Shown here: positions 36,451-46,600 of the stretch, in pieces | How positions within the stretch are numbered: the first letter of the stretch is position 1 | Layout: every line of letters begins with the position of its first letter | NCBI RefSeq assembly: GCF_002192415.1 | Contig: NZ_CP021780.1 | Span: 8,308,001-8,372,000, forward strand | Length of the DNA stretch: 64,000 bases | Direction of reading: 5' to 3' | Source of the DNA: Paenibacillus donghaensis | Lineage (GTDB): Bacteria; Bacillota; Bacilli; Paenibacillales; Paenibacillaceae | Program-made: the position numbers and the translations under genes | Notes under the pieces: model-generated | The model's input: only the letters and a program-made list of their open reading frames with translations | Database searches by the model: none | Told to the model about the DNA's origin: nothing

Positions 36451-38841
36451 ATGGATAAAGCACAAGTATTATCCTATGCAGAACAATATGCGGCACAGGA
36501 AGAAGCGCAGCGCAGCAAAGGGGATGGACGCAGCAGCATCCATTACCCTGCGTTGTTTCTGTTTGTGGGCGACAAGGTGGCCCCGGCCATCGCTCCGGTG
36601 CTGAACAGCTGTGAACGCAAATGGGACAATGCGGGCGGCATTATGGCCGTCCATGCGGCAGCGGAGGAAGCCGGTGCTGCCGGCGGCGGGAAGAAGGAGG
36701 GGCGCGAAGAGCGGGTAATGACGATGCCGCTGCCGCTAGCGGCAGGGCATGACAACCGGTCCGTGCGCCAGGCCGTCTACCGCCAGTTTCATGAGGACAG
36801 CCGCTATCTGGCAGAGATGAACCGGGTGCTGCGCCGGCTCAGCAACAGCATTGCGGACTATGGCCGGCTGTACTCCTCCTTCGATGTGATTCACCTCTCA
36901 GTCATTACGCGGGTCGATGACCCGCTTAATGTGCTGCTGCCCGAAATTACGCTGCTGGCCCGGGCCATTCTCAGCCAGTCGTTCAAATCGGTGCAGAGCG
37001 ATTTATACACGCTGATCAACGAGCGGGAGCAGGGAGAGAATTTTGGCTATTCCAGCTCGGTAGGGCTGGCTTTTCTGCGTGAACTGGAAGCCATGCAGCT
37101 GAATGACTTTACCTTCGCCGCGCCGCTGCTGGTGACGGAAGAGGATTTGTCCATTCCGGTGAAGCATGGGCCGTCTCCGTTGTTCGACCTGGTCTACGTG
37201 CTGTCGGACAAGAACGAACGCGGCATGATGTCTCCTGGGGGCATGAATGACAATTATGAGATCATCTCCCATATCAGCCTGCTGAAGAATCGCGTCACTT
37301 CTGCTGCGGATGCCGATGCCGGTCATGGCGGCTACAACAACATGACCTTCAAAAGCGGTATCCGCGGCAGCACCGGCAGGCAGGGGTATGCCACTGCCGG
37401 ATTCTCCGGCGTGAGAAGGCCCAATCTGCAGATTGCGCTGGCGGTGCTCTACCATGCCTTCCGCCAGCTGGCCGCGCAGATGCGTGAAGGCAGCCAGCTG
37501 AGCCTGCGGGAGCGGCAGATGCTGCTGGGCCTCGATGAAGCCGCCCTGCGCGAGCGGGCGGCGGCGCTGCTCCCGGATGAAGCGGGCTTAAGCGAAATGA
37601 CCGGGCTGATGAGCCATGGCCGCCCGTCCTATGGGGAGCTGAAGCAGCTCTCCTTGCAGGAGGCGGAGCAGCTGTTATTCGGCGGGGGCGGGGAGGCGTA
37701 TTTCGAGAGCAACTTCGCTGCGGAAGCCGCGAGGCGGACCGCAGACGCCGACCCGCTCCGCGAGTGGCGCGCCGTATTGGCGGCGCAGGAGACGGCGGTT
37801 CCGGCGGTAACCTTCTATCAGCTGGCCGGATGGACCGCTGACCGTGATGAAGCCGGAAGTGTGCTCCATCAGCTGCGCCAGCATATGGCGGGGCTGAGGG
37901 CGGTCCGCTCCGCCGCCGAGGAGGAGCTGGAGCAGCTGTATGCGGAGAGCGTGGAACGCCAGCCGTTCCAGCGGGTACCGCTGCTGGACAAACGCACGGT
38001 GCGCAATTTCATTCATTATCTATTCTCGGCTGTATACGGCAAGAGATATGAGCTGCTCCGCTATGAGAGCGAGCTGGCCTTATGCCGCCGTCTGGAGGCT
38101 GCGTTGGAGCAGCTGCACGCCGAGAGTATCCGGCGGGTGAAGCAGATGGAAGCGCTGGAGGAGGAGCTGCGTGTTCTGGCGCTGGAGAGCATCGGGCGCG
38201 CCAGCGAAACTACCGGCGAGAATATTATGGAATATTACCGGACCGTTACGGAGCAGGTCATGAAGGATATCGAGACGCGGCGCGGCCCCGGGATCTTCTT
38301 CAGCGAGCGTTATATGGGCAGCATGGCCCAACTGCTGGAGCAAGGCGGGACTGCGGTGGTTGAGCGGCTGATCGAAGTATGCCGCAAGGAGCTGCTGGCA
38401 GCCGAGCCGTTCACCTTCTCGTTCGAGGAAGAGCTGCTGCGGCGGGCGAATGTGGCAGCGGCCTACGAGAACCGCCAGGTGCTGTCGCGGGAAGAGCTGT
38501 TCAAGCGGCTCTACCGCAGCCTGGAGGAAGGCGCAGTGGTGAATGTGCGATTGTTCGAATACACCCAGGAGCACCGCCATGAGGAGAAATATTTCTTCGG
38601 CGACAGCGGCTCCGAGTTTCTGCGCTATGCCTTCGGCGCGGATGAGACGACCCGCATCTACCGGCTGGGCTTCGTGCATGAGCAGCGCCGGAGCGGGGTT
38701 GAGAAGCTGAACCTGATGGGCGGTTTCCATCTGGAGGATCTGCTCTATTACCGCAATGGTAAGGTATATTACGAGACCTATGCCAGCAACGGCTATCTGC
38801 TGCATGGGCTGCCGGAAGAGCAGCTGCCTGCGCTGAAGTGA
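36451..38841 (+). CDS. Large unrecognised cytoplasmic partner of the tubulin-like protein (796 aa)
   Basis: The start lies five bases after the tubulin-like stop. The N-terminal 250 residues alternate helices and strands like a Rossmann or tubulin-type fold (HYPALFLFVGDKVAPAIAPVL; FDVIHLSVITRVDDPLNVLLPEI; FDLVYVLSDKNERGM) but lack the GGGTGTG loop. The latter half is rich in Glu, Arg and Leu and probably helical, with charged stretches (MEALEEELRVLALESIGR). The C-terminal 150 residues become beta-rich (VRLFEYTQEHRHEEKYFFGDSGSEF). No family is recognised. It may be a non-nucleotide-binding subunit of a tubulin-like filament. No signal peptide or membrane segment. Confidence 0.75.
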   Translation: MDKAQVLSYAEQYAAQEEAQRSKGDGRSSIHYPALFLFVGDKVAPAIAPVLNSCERKWDNAGGIMAVHAAAEEAGAAGGGKKEGREERVMTMPLPLAAGHDNRSVRQAVYRQFHEDSRYLAEMNRVLRRLSNSIADYGRLYSSFDVIHLSVITRVDDPLNVLLPEITLLARAILSQSFKSVQSDLYTLINEREQGENFGYSSSVGLAFLRELEAMQLNDFTFAAPLLVTEEDLSIPVKHGPSPLFDLVYVLSDKNERGMMSPGGMNDNYEIISHISLLKNRVTSAADADAGHGGYNNMTFKSGIRGSTGRQGYATAGFSGVRRPNLQIALAVLYHAFRQLAAQMREGSQLSLRERQMLLGLDEAALRERAAALLPDEAGLSEMTGLMSHGRPSYGELKQLSLQEAEQLLFGGGGEAYFESNFAAEAARRTADADPLREWRAVLAAQETAVPAVTFYQLAGWTADRDEAGSVLHQLRQHMAGLRAVRSAAEEELEQLYAESVERQPFQRVPLLDKRTVRNFIHYLFSAVYGKRYELLRYESELALCRRLEAALEQLHAESIRRVKQMEALEEELRVLALESIGRASETTGENIMEYYRTVTEQVMKDIETRRGPGIFFSERYMGSMAQLLEQGGTAVVERLIEVCRKELLAAEPFTFSFEEELLRRANVAAAYENRQVLSREELFKRLYRSLEEGAVVNVRLFEYTQEHRHEEKYFFGDSGSEFLRYAFGADETTRIYRLGFVHEQRRSGVEKLNLMGGFHLEDLLYYRNGKVYYETYASNGYLLHGLPEEQLPALK

Positions 38842-38854
38842 ACGCATATAACAT

Positions 38855-39125
38855 GAACTACTTAGGACCTCGTAGGATATGAGCATCAAGTTTTAAGCGT
38901 CTGATCACCACACAAGTCCGTTTCACCGAATTAGTTGCAAATACGCATCTAATTCGCTGGTTTTTCCCGTTTTATTGCAAATAAGTGCGAAAACGCATCT
39001 AAATTCGGATTCTGAGCCTAAAACAACCGTTTTTCTCGAAAATAGTTGCGGGTTCGCACTTATTTGCCCGGGAAGTGATGTTGCAGCTGGAAATAGATGT
39101 ACTTTCGCATCTAATTTCTCTGAAA
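38855..39125. repeat. Class A palindrome repeat unit before the membrane vWA gene
   Basis: Begins with a decayed end sequence (AACTACTTAGGACC) and contains TTAGTTGC-AAATAC-GCATCTAA, AAGTGC-GAAAAC-GCATCTAAA, TAGTTGC-GGGTTC-GCACTTA and AGATGT-ACTTTC-GCATCTAA. It fills the gap 38842-39175. Confidence 0.75.
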
Positions 39126-39175
39126 GCTCTAGTGTTGAACTAACGAATGAAGAAAGTACCAGGAAAGGAAGTATA

Positions 39176-40453
39176 ATGATGCAGCGAAAAATCAATCTGC
39201 TCCTGCTCCTCTTCAGCCTGATCGGAGGTGTGGCCGCTTTTCTGCTGGGAGAATGGCTGCTGGGCCGCTGGCTTGGGGAGCTGCCTTCCATTCTGATTGT
39301 TGGTCTGTATTTTGCCCTGGTAGCGCTGGGGATTGGGCTGGGCTGTCTGCTGGCCGAGATCGTATCGCCCCGGTTGAACGGGGCCTCCTGGAAGCAGCGA
39401 TATCTGGGCTTGTCCTGGAAGCTGCTGCCGCTGACTCTTGTGATGGCGCTGGCGGCAGGGGCGCTGATGGAGTTTGTCTATGAGCTTAACTTTGGCGGCG
39501 TCAAGCCGGTCAAGGCGGTGGTGATGGCGATCGACGACTCCGGCAGCATGATGGAGAATGACCCGGACAACCGGCGTTATGTGGCTGCCAAGGATCTGGT
39601 CGCACAGATGGATGAGGACAATCAGGTGGCAGTGCTGACCTTCAGTGATGACACCACACTGGTGCAGCCGCTGACGAAGCTCTCCGGTTCGGGGAACCGG
39701 GCCGAGGTGCTGGCAGCGATTGACCAGCTGGAGACGAACACCGGCGGCACCAACATCAGTGCTGCCGCAGCGGAGGCGCTGAAGGTTATTGATGGCAATG
39801 GCTCCGCCTCCACCCAGGGTGCGATGGTGATCATGCTCTCCGATGGAGTGAGCGTGTTCGATACCCAGCGCGAGCTGCAGCCCTATGTGGAACGGGGCAT
39901 CGTGGTGAATACGATTGGACTGGGCCTTGGGGGCCAGCCGGGATCGAACCTGCTGCAGGATATCGCCAGAGAAACTGGCGGGCAATATTATGATGTGACC
40001 GACGCAGACCGGCTGGGCGATGTTTTTCAGCAGATCTACGATGCGCTGGGAGACCGGACCTTGCTGACGGAGCGGACGGATGAAACGGTGGACAGTCCTT
40101 ATTATGCCGCCGTCCACATTCTTGCGCTGCTGCTGATCGGAGCACTGCTTGGCGTGGGGCTGGGGATTATTTTTGACAATCGCCACCTTGCCCGGAGCTT
40201 CGGCGTCGGCGGCGGCGTGGCGGGCCTGATCGCCGGACTGATTCTGGAATATGGCCTCAGCGGAGACAGCTTCCAGGATGCTCTGATCCGATTGTCGGCT
40301 ATTCTGGTGCTGGCCGCTGTAATCGCTCTGTTTACCGGAATCATTCCGGTAGGTGAGGGACGCTTGTCCCGCAGAGGCAGAAGAGATTCAGCCGCAGCAG
40401 CAGCCCAAACCCAAGTGCCTGGTCGCAGAAACCGCAGCAGCAAAGGATTCTAA
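39176..40453 (+). CDS. Polytopic membrane protein with embedded vWA domain
   Basis: 425 residues; ATG 39176 is preferred because AGGAAAGGAAG precedes it, and a longer frame runs through the class A repeat. Three membrane segments (about 8-28, 38-60, 84-104) precede a vWA domain with MIDAS DDSGS at 120-124, T in NTGGTNIS and D in MLSDGVSVF. Three more membrane segments follow (about 312-405), then a basic tail rich in Arg and Ala. This is the second vWA protein of the locus. Its vWA domain probably lies in the cytoplasm or just outside, depending on topology; the odd number of helices before it favours the outside. Confidence 0.82.
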   Translation: MMQRKINLLLLLFSLIGGVAAFLLGEWLLGRWLGELPSILIVGLYFALVALGIGLGCLLAEIVSPRLNGASWKQRYLGLSWKLLPLTLVMALAAGALMEFVYELNFGGVKPVKAVVMAIDDSGSMMENDPDNRRYVAAKDLVAQMDEDNQVAVLTFSDDTTLVQPLTKLSGSGNRAEVLAAIDQLETNTGGTNISAAAAEALKVIDGNGSASTQGAMVIMLSDGVSVFDTQRELQPYVERGIVVNTIGLGLGGQPGSNLLQDIARETGGQYYDVTDADRLGDVFQQIYDALGDRTLLTERTDETVDSPYYAAVHILALLLIGALLGVGLGIIFDNRHLARSFGVGGGVAGLIAGLILEYGLSGDSFQDALIRLSAILVLAAVIALFTGIIPVGEGRLSRRGRRDSAAAAAQTQVPGRRNRSSKGF

Positions 40454-40478
40454 CCGTTAACGAGAGGAGTTAACAGCC

Positions 40479-41114
40479 ATGAGGTACGCCGAGCCGAATA
40501 CGGCTGCACCGGCCATTACGGAGGTATCTGCCCGGGTGGAGGACCGCATCTGCACACTGCGCTGGCACTGGCCGGACGGCTTGCAGGCGGTAAATATTCA
40601 TAAAGCGGCGTCAGGAAGTGCGGACTCCGGCAGCGAACCGCCTGCCGGAATGAAGCTGTACACCCGTGAGGAATATAAGGCGAACAACGGATACCGCGAC
40701 CGGCTCGATGATATCGGGCTGGTCACCTACACGGTATTTGCCCGCTTCAGTGAAGCGGGTGAGACGGTGCTGGCCCGCCAGCCGGGCGGAGAGAACACGA
40801 CTTCGGTCAGCGCGGGCAAGGCCCGGATCTATTATGCCATCGTGCAGAAGCGGGGATGGCTCAGCAAGCAAAAAGCAGTACATATGACGATCACGGCAGA
40901 AGTGCCGGTCACGCGCGATGTACTGTGTTATGTCAAGAAAAAGGGCGGCCAGCCTGCGGGCAAAGAGGATGGCATCCAGTTCCCGTTCGTGCAGGATTTC
41001 GCCGCCGGACGCAATGTGCTTCCGCCGATCGAGATCGGCAAGGATGACTATGTGCGGATTTTTTTCACCGATGGCCGCAAATACGGGCTTTATTATGATC
41101 TGGTGCCGGAGTGA
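40479..41114 (+). CDS. Beta-rich protein of the tubulin-like/GTPase locus (211 aa)
   Basis: AGAGGAGTTAAC precedes the ATG, 25 bp after the membrane vWA gene. The sequence is almost all short strands (TEVSARVEDRICTLRWHWPDG; LVTYTVFARFSEAGETVLARQ; YYAIVQKRGWLSKQKAVHMTITAE), suggesting two fibronectin-III or Ig-like domains. No signal peptide or membrane segment is present. It is probably a cytoplasmic binding subunit of the system; no family is recognised. Confidence 0.65.
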   Translation: MRYAEPNTAAPAITEVSARVEDRICTLRWHWPDGLQAVNIHKAASGSADSGSEPPAGMKLYTREEYKANNGYRDRLDDIGLVTYTVFARFSEAGETVLARQPGGENTTSVSAGKARIYYAIVQKRGWLSKQKAVHMTITAEVPVTRDVLCYVKKKGGQPAGKEDGIQFPFVQDFAAGRNVLPPIEIGKDDYVRIFFTDGRKYGLYYDLVPE

Positions 41115-41156
41115 CGGGTAGGTAGGGGCGGATGCTAGAATTGGTTTGGAGCTTTT

Positions 41157-41837
41157 GGAGTAAATAGATGAACTTTTGATTGGATAAGTTTGGTCACCGA
41201 ATTAGTTGCGAGAATGCATCTGATTTTCAGATTTATTCCTTTTTGGAGCAAATAAATGCAATATGGCATCTAATTTGGCCTTCTGAGCGAAAAATGATTG
41301 ATTTACTCGAAATTAGTTGCATAATCGCACTTATTCGCCCGCTGATAGGAGTTTTTTCTGAATTTAGTTGCACTTTAGGTTACTACTCAGGACCCTGCGA
41401 GGATATAGAAGGTTTACTTGCGAAGGTTAGGGGATCGCACTACCGTAATCCAAACCCTCCCCCACCCGAACTTCAGGTAACCTACGTCCTAACGGACCGT
41501 ATAGCTCCTGTTTCCTCATTTCTGCGCTGGTTTGGAATGTAACGGACCGCATAGCCTCTATATCGGAAAAACAGGCCTTAACTAGTGGGTTTTGGCTTAA
41601 ATAGGGGCTCCTGAGTCCGTTAACAGTCTGAAAGGTAATCGCTGGTTACCGGCGACAGCCTTCCTTTGGTTATGCTCAGCCTCCTTGTCGGGCGGTGTGG
41701 TATGACTGGCTCGGACGAGTAACACAAGGGGGCTCTAAGTAGTAACCACTTTAGCATCTAATTTCTCTGAAAGCTCCAGGGCAACACACTGATCCTAACT
41801 GGGACCTAAGCAGTAACCACTAGCGTAACTTATGACT
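41157..41837. repeat. Class A palindrome repeat unit interrupted by a B1 element
   Basis: Palindromes TAGTTGC-GAGAAT-GCATCTGA, AAATGC-AATATG-GCATCTAA and TAGTTGC-ATAATC-GCACTTAT lead to TTAGTTGC-ACTTTA, which is broken by the B1 element and resumes as ACTTTA-GCATCTAA. It ends with GGGACCTAAGCAGTAACC near 41818. The stretch after the B1 element is homologous, in reverse, to 58809-58866. The gap 41115-42385 holds no gene. Confidence 0.75.
41378..41747. mobile_element. Class B1 inverted-repeat element with perfect 6 bp target duplication
   Basis: Bounded by GGTTACTACTCAGGACC and GGCTCTAAGTAGTAACC and flanked on both sides by ACTTTA. Inner motifs include TAACGGACCGTATAGC and GGGGCTCCTGAGTCCGTTAA. 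The whole 370 bp is similar, in the opposite orientation, to 58285-58690. It encodes no transposase. Confidence 0.8.
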
Positions 41838-42027
41838 GAAGGTGTGGGAGTGGCGGAAATTTCGGTATACAACGCTTATGCTCATTACTTGCAGGCAGCT
41901 GCTTCAGGGAAGTTGCTTTAATTGCAAAAGCTACAGTTATAATGCCTCTTTTCTGTGGAGAAGAGGGTTTAATTGTATTTTGTACATTTATATTCCGGTA
42001 TATCAGCCTTTTCCGGCGATTTCGCTC

Positions 42028-42112
42028 CGAATAACTGTACAGAATGCAGCTATCCGGTCGGAACGGGTGATAAGCACACATATAGCTGTACAAAATGCAG
42101 TTATATAAGATG
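42028..42112. repeat. Paired short motif near the leader of the GTPase gene
   Basis: AACTGTACAGAATGCAGCTAT (about 42031) and AGCTGTACAAAATGCAGTTAT (about 42087) are near-identical 21-base copies about 55 bases apart; an ATTGTATTTTGTACATT stretch at about 41972 resembles an inverted, decayed third copy. Confidence 0.5.
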
Positions 42113-42120
42113 ATTAAAGT

Positions 42121-42378
42121 ATGCTTACGAAGCAAGTTTTGACGAAGCACAATCGCAGAAGATGATGCTTACAAAACTAAGATGATGCTTACGAAGCAAG
42201 TTTTGACGAAGCACAATCGCAGAAGATGATGCTAACAAAACTAGGATTATGCTTACGAAGCAAGTTTTGACGAAGCAGAGTCACGCGGCTGATGCTTACA
42301 AAACTAAGATTATGCTTACGAAGCAAGTTTTGACGAAGCAGAGTCGCTGAAGATGATGCTTACAAAACTTTTAGGAGG
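42121..42378 (+). promoter_or_regulatory. Four tandem leader repeats ending at the ribosome binding site of the GTPase gene
   Basis: Units of 63-64 bases start at 42121, 42185, 42249 and 42312, each with ATGCTTACGAAGCAAG, TTTTGACGAAGCA and GATGCTTACAAAACT. AAGTTTTG inside a unit can pair with CAAAACTT, which directly abuts the TTAGGAGG ribosome binding site in the last unit. The array shares CTTACGAAG and ACAAAACTTTTAGGAGG with the leader at 32893-33050. Confidence 0.7.
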
Positions 42379-42385
42379 AAAAGAA

Positions 42386-43648
42386 ATGTCCTTTTTCAGC
42401 AGATTCAAGAAGAAAGCGCAGCCAGAGGAACGGCCGCCGTTCTACGATATCGTATGTCCTTATTGTTTCTCCAAGTTTGAGCCGGCACAGGTGGTGTTCC
42501 GGGCCATGCACAGCCGTGAGGATGACGAGAACTACGCGCTCGGCGAGGATGATGCGCTGAACAAATACCGCGAGCGCTTCGGTCTGGATACCGTCGACGA
42601 CGTGGAAGCGATCATTGACCCGGCCGATATTCCCGAGGACTATCATCACTACACCGACAATATACTGACTGGCCTTACCGACCGCTACGGGGTGCTGACG
42701 CGCAGACGGCTGTGTCCGCATTGCCATAATGAGCTGCCGGTTACCTCCGGCAAGGTGCCGAGCAACATCATCTCCATTATCGGCGCTTCCCAGGTGGGGA
42801 AGTCGGTGTACATGACCTCGTTGATCCATACGCTGCAGAATACGACGGCAGGCCATTTTGACGCTGCCTGTATGCCGCTGAATGCCGAGATCAGCCGCAA
42901 ATTCCGCAATCTGTACGAGGAGCCGCTGTTTGAGCGGGGCGACCTGCTGGCCTCCACGCAGAAGGAACGGATGCAGGAACCGTTTATTTTTCAGTTTGTG
43001 TTCAAGGATGAGTCGAAACCGCCGCTGCTGCTGGTCTTTTTCGATGTAGCCGGTGAAGGTATGGTCGATCAGGATTACCTTGGACTGCATGGACAGCATA
43101 TCAAGAATTCGGCGGGCATCCTGTTTATGGTTGATCCGCTGCAGATCCGCTCCATTCGCGAGAAGATCCGAATTAACATCGGTGACCGTCCAGGGGAATG
43201 GGTCTCGCAATATGATGAGCCGCGCGATGTGGTGCTGACGATGTTCGGCGACTTCATCGCCTACCAGGAGAAGAGCAAAACCGAGATTCCCACAGCCATT
43301 GTACTCGCCAAAAGCGATATGCTGCATTCGCTCAAGGATGAGGATGGCGACTATATCAAATCCAACAGCAATGTGTTCAACAACTATGTGCACCGCCAGA
43401 CGCTGAATCTGGATGAGGTGGCGAATATTGACGGCGAAATCCGCCGTTTCATCGGCAAGGTGGACCGTCCGTTTAAGGACACGATGGATGTGTATTTTGC
43501 CAATACCGGCTATTTCGCCGTGTCTGCACTCGGGAGCAATCCGGTGAACCAGAAGATTGAAGGGGTGGTCAGCCCGATCCGGGTGGACGAGCCGTTCATC
43601 TGGCTGATGCACAAGCTGAAATACATTGAGGGGAGCGACGGCCGGTGA
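42386..43648 (+). CDS. Zinc-ribbon GTPase of the DO-GTPase type
   Basis: 420 residues from ATG 42386, eight bases after AGGAGG. Cys24/Cys27 (CPYC) and Cys110/Cys113 (CPHC) form a zinc ribbon split by about 80 acidic residues. The GTPase core follows: P-loop GASQVGKS (133-140), Walker B DVAGEG (about 220-225) and AKSD (about 308-311) as the base-recognition motif. The DVAGEG form and the position upstream of a GAP1-like gene match the DO-GTPase2 family of predicted GTPase-centred conflict systems; the family name is from memory. It should be cytoplasmic and switch-like. It overlaps the next gene by four bases (GTGA). Confidence 0.85.
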   Translation: MSFFSRFKKKAQPEERPPFYDIVCPYCFSKFEPAQVVFRAMHSREDDENYALGEDDALNKYRERFGLDTVDDVEAIIDPADIPEDYHHYTDNILTGLTDRYGVLTRRRLCPHCHNELPVTSGKVPSNIISIIGASQVGKSVYMTSLIHTLQNTTAGHFDAACMPLNAEISRKFRNLYEEPLFERGDLLASTQKERMQEPFIFQFVFKDESKPPLLLVFFDVAGEGMVDQDYLGLHGQHIKNSAGILFMVDPLQIRSIREKIRINIGDRPGEWVSQYDEPRDVVLTMFGDFIAYQEKSKTEIPTAIVLAKSDMLHSLKDEDGDYIKSNSNVFNNYVHRQTLNLDEVANIDGEIRRFIGKVDRPFKDTMDVYFANTGYFAVSALGSNPVNQKIEGVVSPIRVDEPFIWLMHKLKYIEGSDGR

Positions 43649-46600
43649 ACAGGCTATCAGGGTCGATGATTACCCAACAGATGTACACCCGCGAACGGCG
43701 CGGGGTTTACCGTTCTACGGAAGGCTTCGACACCGTGGCGAAATCCGAGGCCCTTGAACATAATTTTGTCAAAAAAATACTTCATCCCTTCTGCGTCTAC
43801 GCTGCTCCGTCCGAGCTGACGGCACGCGGCGAGAAGGAGGAATCACAGTATCCGGCTGCGCTGCACCTGTTCCATGCAGACAACGGCGAGACGGTAATTG
43901 GAACCAGCCGTTATCAGGCGGCGGATTTTACGGGTCAGCGCAGCGCTTTTTTTGCCCATAACTATGTGGTGCCCGCAGCCCGTGCCGAGGAGATTGTGCA
44001 GAGCTATGGCGACTATCTGTTTGCGGATTTCGCGCACAGCTATGAGGGGGAGCCTGGAGGGACATTGCCGGAGCTGGCGGCTATTCCTGCTGCGGCCGGC
44101 AAACGGCCGGAACCGCTTAAGGTGCTGCAAGCGCTCGGATTTAGCGAAGGCTTGTTCAAATCGCTGCTGCAGGCGGTGATGACCGCTGTAGCCGGCAAGA
44201 AAAAAATCTACATCGCGCTCGACGTGCCTGTCCGTGAGTTGCCCATCCGTGCCGCAGAGCTGACGGAGATCCTCTACAGCGTGCTGCCTTATGAATACCG
44301 CCGCAGGCTCGGCGTAATCACCTACGCCCAGGAGCCGCAGAGCCGCAAATATATCCACCTGACCTTTGTGGAGAAAGGCTCCCTGCGCCCCGGCGACCGC
44401 AGCATTGAGAAGGATTTCACGTTCGATCTGGTCTCGGGCCGCATCGGGAATGCCGACTTCGGCGATACAAATGTACCTTACGCCGACCTGGCCTGGAAGC
44501 TGCTGACGCGCAGTGCTGCCGGAAGAGAAGACTTCGCAAGGTTCGCGGACCAGATGCTGCGCAGCGAACACCCGGAGCGCAGGCTGTCGCTGGCGCTGTA
44601 CAATGAGCTGGCCTTATTCTATGAGATTGAGCAGGGTGAGGAACGGCTGTATGAGGAGAATAAAAGCCTGGTGCTGAGCGGGCTGCTGTCCTATCTGAAG
44701 CCCGAGGGGGCGATTGAATCCCGAATGCGGCTGAACGATATGTTCCTGGAACGGTTTGACCGTGAATTCGATCTGATCCGCCATAAGGGTATTCCCGAGC
44801 CGGTGATTCTGGAGAGCTTCAAGGACTATTTCGTGCTCAGGGGCCACAGCTACAAGGTGAAGGTTGTGGATTATTTCATCAACGGGCTGCTGAACAGCGC
44901 AGTGGCGGGACGTGAGGATGTGCTTAGTAGCGCCTATGATATTATCGAGAGCGAAGATGAGCTGAGCGCTGCGTTCTTCAAGCGGGTACTGGCCCAGCCG
45001 GTCTTCCGCAAGCAGCTGATGGAGCCGTATATGGAATCCAGACTGGCGTCTGCGGCGAGATCGGCCGATATTCTGAGGTTCGTGCTTCACTGGGGCCGTT
45101 TCCTGCCGGAAGCGCTGCAGCAGGCGTTCGTTCGTGATGCGGTGAGGGACTATCTGGGGGAGAAGCTGCTGCAGGAGCAGGAACCGGTGTCCGCAGTAGC
45201 GGCTATCCATGATACGATAGAGCAAGCGGAGAAAGAACAGCGCAGGGGGGCCGGAGTCCATCCGGAGGCCTTGTCGCTGCTGGAGGAGCTGGCAACGGCG
45301 GCGGACCGGTTCTTGCTGAACCGGCTGTCGATGTCCATGCTTACGCAGGAGCAGTTGCTGGAGATCGCTTTCCTGCGTTACCGGGGCGCGGCAGATTGGC
45401 ATCCGCCGCTTGATCTGATGAGCAAGCAGAAAGCGAATGCGCTGCGGGCCGCCTACCGCTGGTTCGGTGAGGAGAATCCCGACGCAACGATTTTTGCCAA
45501 GCTGTCGCCGAAGGAGCTGGACGAGGTGCAACTGCTGGGCCGCCGCTGGCTGCAGGAGGCCAGAGGGGCGGAGCCGTTCGAACGGCTGCCGCTGGCATTC
45601 TATTATAGCAATGACCGTGAAGGCGGGCCGCTGGATTATGAGAAGCTGCTGGAGCTGGTGCGAGTCAAGGCCGGGGAGAACAAGGAGACGGTATACCGTT
45701 TCCTGGCCTGGTCGCAGGGCAATCCGCTGTTTACCGTATCGAACAAGAAGCTCCATACGGGCTACCGTCGAGCCATTCTGAGGTACTTCCAGAATCATGA
45801 CCGCGAGGCCTTCAAGAACCGTGATTTCCGCAAAACCTACGCAGATACGGCCCGGCCCGCGCTGCAAAATGTATACAACGAAGCCCGCTCCCAGCTGGCT
45901 TCGCCGCTGGCGCGGTGGATCAGCCGCAGCCGATTTCAACTCCTGATCACCGGCTCGCTGCTTGGCCTTGTGCTGATCGCGGCGATCGTGATGATCAGCC
46001 TGCTGCGGCCGGATGGGCAGGAGACTGCCTTGCCGGAGGCAACACCAAGCCCGTCTCCTGTAACTACAGCAGGTGCACCTGGAGATATCTCGCCGGTGGC
46101 GGCTTATGTGCTGGACAGCGGGGGAGCAGGTGAAGGCGGCAACGAGCTGATCTTCACCTTCACCGATCCCGCGGCCTGTGACCTGTTCAATCCGCAGCAG
46201 GTGCATCTGATGAACGCGGCAGGAGATGAAGTGGCGCAGAGTTATGATGTGGAAGCGACAATGAGAAGCTGCACGGCAGCCACGCCGCAGGCGGGCGGGA
46301 ACGAGCCTGCGGCAGGAGCCGATGACGAATCTCCTACGGCAGACCCTGCAGGCGGAGTAGAGGAATCGGCCAGCCCTACGGAAGGGGCGGGGGATAACAG
46401 CGATCCGGCAGCTACGGAAGCTGCCGGTGGCACAGCAGACAATGCCGGGCAAACCGCGGAGACAGCGGACAGCAGCACAGCAGAGCCGTCTGCGACGCCC
46501 GCAGCGGGCAGCGGGGCTGAAGTGCAGCCGGAAACTGCGCTGCGCGTAGAGGTAACGCTGGCGCAGGAAGTAGTGATCCCGGCCGGAAGCATGATCAAGG

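Noticed and set aside
38975..39175. N-terminal extension of the membrane vWA protein by 67 residues
   Set aside because: The extension is a translation of a class A repeat; a good ribosome binding site lies directly before ATG 39176.
42121..42378. Possible CRISPR-like array
   Set aside because: Units are continuous 63-64 base tandem copies ending at a ribosome binding site; the parts between the best conserved blocks are also repeated.
44614..46452. Minus-strand 612-residue ORF inside the GAP1-like gene
   Set aside because: Same reason: antisense shadow, no start signal, no recognisable domain.
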